DNA of 64,000 nucleotides from Pseudomonas mediterranea CFBP 5447 (lineage in GTDB: Bacteria > Pseudomonadota > Gammaproteobacteria > Pseudomonadales > Pseudomonadaceae): positions 1-64,000 of the forward strand of contig NZ_KN322986.1 of assembly GCF_000774145.1 (NCBI RefSeq), written 5' to 3'. Of the stretch, positions 61,543 to 64,000 are shown piece by piece. The notes below the pieces were generated by a model. It was not told the origin of the DNA. It made no database searches and saw only the letters and a list, made by a program, of their open reading frames with translations. The position numbers were made by a program, and so were the translations under genes. How positions within the stretch are numbered: the stretch's first letter is position 1; each line of letters opens with the position of its first letter.

Positions 61543-63906
61543 GTGCCGGCCTTTTTCGTCGCGGTCATGCCACCCCCGCTGGCACTGCTAACGGTGCTGT
61601 TCTTCGGCCTGTTGATGGGCATCGCGGCGAGGCTGGGCTCCTTATCAGTGGGGCGGGGCTGCGCCCGGTTGATGGTCGGCGCCGTGTTTGGCCTGGGTTT
61701 CAGTCTGGGCAGGGTGCTGTTCGAGTATTGGGGCATCCTGATAGCAATCGCCGTCATCATCGGCGGGCTCGCCTGCGTCAGCAAATGGGAACGACGCCTC
61801 GGCCTGGTGTCGGACCCTGTCAAAGGGCCAAGTGCCTGGGGCGGATCCGAGCCGCAACTGACGCCTGAGGGTGAGCCGATCCGGACGTTCAACCACGGCG
61901 AAATCGCCATGGGCGGGCCGACCTATTGCGACTATCTGTTTCCTGATGGCGTGCTCCTGCAAGGCCTCGGTTCCTCAGCGGTGTTTTCCAGCGATGGGCA
62001 TTATTTCGCCGCGCCGGTGCCGTCCCGGCAGAGCTGGGGACTGGTCGTCCTGGATCGTCAACAGCGCCGGGTCTACCGCTGCGACAACAGTGAATTCTGG
62101 GAACTGGACACGTTGGACCTTGATAGCCTGAGCGGTCGTTATAGCCCGTTGGTGGACAACAGCGTTCGCCAGACTCGGATCGATGAGCTGTTGCGAGCCG
62201 CCAGCGTCACCGATCTGCTACCCGTTGCTGACCTTTGGCTGGAACCTGGTAGTTACCCGGACAATATTGCGCACACCTTCGAGCGACGCTCCGCTGACGG
62301 GCAACAATGCCTGGTAGGTGACATCGTCTTGCCTCCGGCTTTTCGCGATCTCCCCCAGCCTTTGGAACCATTGCGTTCACCGCGCTATGCCATCAGCGTC
62401 AATGGACAACCGTCGGCCCTGCTGATGGCTGCCGACACAGCATTGGTATGGAGCACCGATCAGCGCGCGTTGGTGTGTCAGGCCCAGGAACAAACCGGGC
62501 ATCCAAGCGGCGACCGCTACTGGTTGTGGCAGGTTGACCAGGGCTGGCGCGCACTGCCTTCACCGTGGGTGAAGCGTGAGACCGAACCCTCTTTCTATTG
62601 GCATGACGTGTCGAGCCTCGACGAGCACCATGTGCATATCGAGTCGTACCTCGACTACCCGCGTCCATCCCTCGGTCGCTATGGCTATCGCCTCGACAGT
62701 ATTCACAGCGACACCGAAATCCAGGCGGGCCATGACACCCAGGGGCGGGTGCAGGTCGCCGAGTTTCAATTGACCCGAATGAGCATTGCGATGCCGTTGG
62801 ACAGCCAGGGCCGGCGGGGTGAGTCGTTCATAGCGACGCAGCCAATGCTGGGCGGTATCTGCGCGCATCTGATCTGGCTCTGCGACAACAACGAAGGGCT
62901 GGGGGCTTATCGCTGTCAGATCGGTGACTGGCAGTTGCCGGGGCGTTGGTTACTGGATCATCGGGTTTCCGACTGCGGTCGTTACCTGGCGCTGTTGCCC
63001 TTTGCAGAGTCGATGACCGTCGCGACCCACGCGGCGGTTGTCGACGTGAAGGCGCGTTGCCTGCTGGAAGGGCCCTCCATGTGGGTGGCCCGTCTACTCG
63101 ATTTCCGCGATGGCCTGCTGAGTCTGGCGGCGATCACCGGCCGCATGGATCAGGACCTGAACGGCAATGCGCTGCAACGCTTCAATGTGCCTGCGCCGAA
63201 GGTCGGTGGCGATCCTTCGTTCTTTCACCCCGACCAGCCATCCCGTCTGTTCTACACCACCGTAGAGTTGCGGGTGACCGAGTCACAGCTCTACAGCGTT
63301 GCCCCTTGGCGCCTGGTGGATCGTCCGCAGGTAGCCGTTGCCGAGGGCGACTTCATCCAACCCTCGCCCACCCACCAGGATGCGGCCTGGCTGTTCGGCA
63401 GCGAGACGGAATATGCCGACAGTTGGGTCCGTGCGAATACACCGCGGCTCGGTGGCCATCTGTTGACCGCATCCGGCTGTGCGTTGAGTGACCTTGCGCC
63501 CTCGATGATCTGGTCGCCGGACGGTCGCTACCTCGCGCTGACCCGCATGGCCACCGATGTGACGGAGCTTTGTGGTAGCTATCGCGGCTGGCAGTTGCTG
63601 CTACTCGACGTTCAAGCGCACACGCTGCGGGTGCATCCACAATGGTTGGGCAACCGTCCGCTGTTTGAAGGTTTCGACGAACAACACGTGCACGTACGTT
63701 GCTTTGAACGGGATTGGGAAGCGGAGGACGATGAGGACCCAGGTTCCATACAGTCACTACCACTGGCGCTGCTGCAGCAACTGCCCGTTGAACAGTTGGT
63801 CTGCCAGGACGGTTTCTGGCTCAGGGCCTCGCACGTACATCTGGCGCCCGACTGGCAAGCGTTGGCATTACCCGCCAGCAGCTATTTCGGGCACCAGAGC
63901 CTGTAA
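61543..63906 (+). CDS. Large membrane-anchored protein of unknown function
   Basis: The product is 787 residues. Two or three hydrophobic segments occupy residues 1-75. A long soluble part follows, with repeated short motifs such as SSDGHYFAAP, VSDCGRYLALLPF and WSPDGRYLALTR, spaced like blades of a beta-propeller (TolB/WD-type). I recognise no named family. The only start in frame is GTG at 61543. The frame stays open upstream to 61435 and reads LFLELFWQLAILLVPAFF, which looks like genuine membrane sequence, so the natural N-terminus may have been cut when hipBA inserted just upstream. Confidence 0.7.
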   Translation: MPAFFVAVMPPPLALLTVLFFGLLMGIAARLGSLSVGRGCARLMVGAVFGLGFSLGRVLFEYWGILIAIAVIIGGLACVSKWERRLGLVSDPVKGPSAWGGSEPQLTPEGEPIRTFNHGEIAMGGPTYCDYLFPDGVLLQGLGSSAVFSSDGHYFAAPVPSRQSWGLVVLDRQQRRVYRCDNSEFWELDTLDLDSLSGRYSPLVDNSVRQTRIDELLRAASVTDLLPVADLWLEPGSYPDNIAHTFERRSADGQQCLVGDIVLPPAFRDLPQPLEPLRSPRYAISVNGQPSALLMAADTALVWSTDQRALVCQAQEQTGHPSGDRYWLWQVDQGWRALPSPWVKRETEPSFYWHDVSSLDEHHVHIESYLDYPRPSLGRYGYRLDSIHSDTEIQAGHDTQGRVQVAEFQLTRMSIAMPLDSQGRRGESFIATQPMLGGICAHLIWLCDNNEGLGAYRCQIGDWQLPGRWLLDHRVSDCGRYLALLPFAESMTVATHAAVVDVKARCLLEGPSMWVARLLDFRDGLLSLAAITGRMDQDLNGNALQRFNVPAPKVGGDPSFFHPDQPSRLFYTTVELRVTESQLYSVAPWRLVDRPQVAVAEGDFIQPSPTHQDAAWLFGSETEYADSWVRANTPRLGGHLLTASGCALSDLAPSMIWSPDGRYLALTRMATDVTELCGSYRGWQLLLLDVQAHTLRVHPQWLGNRPLFEGFDEQHVHVRCFERDWEAEDDEDPGSIQSLPLALLQQLPVEQLVCQDGFWLRASHVHLAPDWQALALPASSYFGHQSL

Positions 63907-63920
63907 CATGCCCACCACCG

Positions 63921-64000
63921 ATGCCCACGCCGGAGCCCACCTTGTCTGACACCCGCCCTCCCGTCCTCGACGAAATCGATCGCCAACTGATCGCCGCCCT
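63921..64000 (+). CDS. Start of a probable Lrp/AsnC-family regulator (partial)
   Basis: The last 80 bases encode a reading frame containing VLDEIDRQLIAA, typical of the first helix of Lrp/AsnC DNA-binding domains. The start may be the ATG at 63921 or the TTG at 63942, the latter with CGGAG six bases upstream. The gene continues beyond the window. Confidence 0.6.
   Translation, partial: MPTPEPTLSDTRPPVLDEIDRQLIAA

Overview
The window is a chromosomal stretch of a Pseudomonas, most likely of the P. fluorescens group. The evidence is gene content and order. The run tyrS, M23 peptidase, anmK, erpA, argC, hemJ ... vfr, trpCDG, and the run agt transporter, amgK/murU, lptD-surA-pdxA-ksgA-apaGH, rpsU-dnaG-rpoD, rmcA, follow the order I recall from P. 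aeruginosa PAO1 (an established-knowledge comparison, not a search). Extragenic palindromes of the GTGGGAGCGAGCCTGCTC type are typical of the fluorescens group. GTG and TTG starts and 1- to 4-base gene overlaps are common, and nearly all the DNA is coding.

Positions 1-10200 hold tyrosyl-tRNA synthetase, an M23 peptidase with anmK (wall remodelling and recycling), erpA (Fe-S assembly), argC, hemJ, a nitronate-monooxygenase-like flavoprotein, a DUF805 membrane protein, an SDR, a HIT protein and coq7. Positions 10200-20500 hold speD, an OsmC-like protein, the cAMP regulator vfr, a lipoate-ligase-like gene attached to trpGDC, the autotransporter esterase estA, and trpE with gph and rpe. Two tryptophan leader peptides can be read directly. 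A 28-codon leader precedes trpG. Upstream of trpE the same Arg-Trp-Arg-Trp ending forms the C-terminus of gph.

Positions 21200-30500 hold an iron-type alcohol dehydrogenase, a four-gene polyamine-family ABC transporter and a sensor kinase/response regulator pair. By synteny these match the agtABCD/agtSR system for 4-aminobutyrate and 5-aminovalerate. REP doublets sit at several joints of this locus. Positions 30500-41900 hold a DUF3530 protein, the amgK-murU-J-domain operon (MurNAc recycling) and the conserved operon lptD-surA-pdxA-ksgA-apaG-apaH-glpE. Positions 42100-51000 hold the stress operon prkA-yeaH-spoVR, then cca, folK, folB, plsY and tsaD.

Positions 51100-59750 hold the macromolecular-synthesis cluster rpsU-dnaG-rpoD, without the yqeY-type gene usually found between rpsU and dnaG. 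The c-di-GMP protein RmcA and a CAU tRNA (Ile2) follow. Immediately after the tRNA lies a hipBA toxin-antitoxin module. It is bracketed by a 17-base near-perfect direct repeat of the tRNA terminator and has paired palindromic operators, so it looks like a small acquired insert. The window ends with a 787-residue membrane-anchored protein of unknown function and the start of an Lrp/AsnC-type regulator. I did not find a large undescribed system. The most unusual signals are the gph/trpE leader fusion, the tRNA-linked hipBA insert, the changed rpsU-dnaG gap and the structured cca start region.
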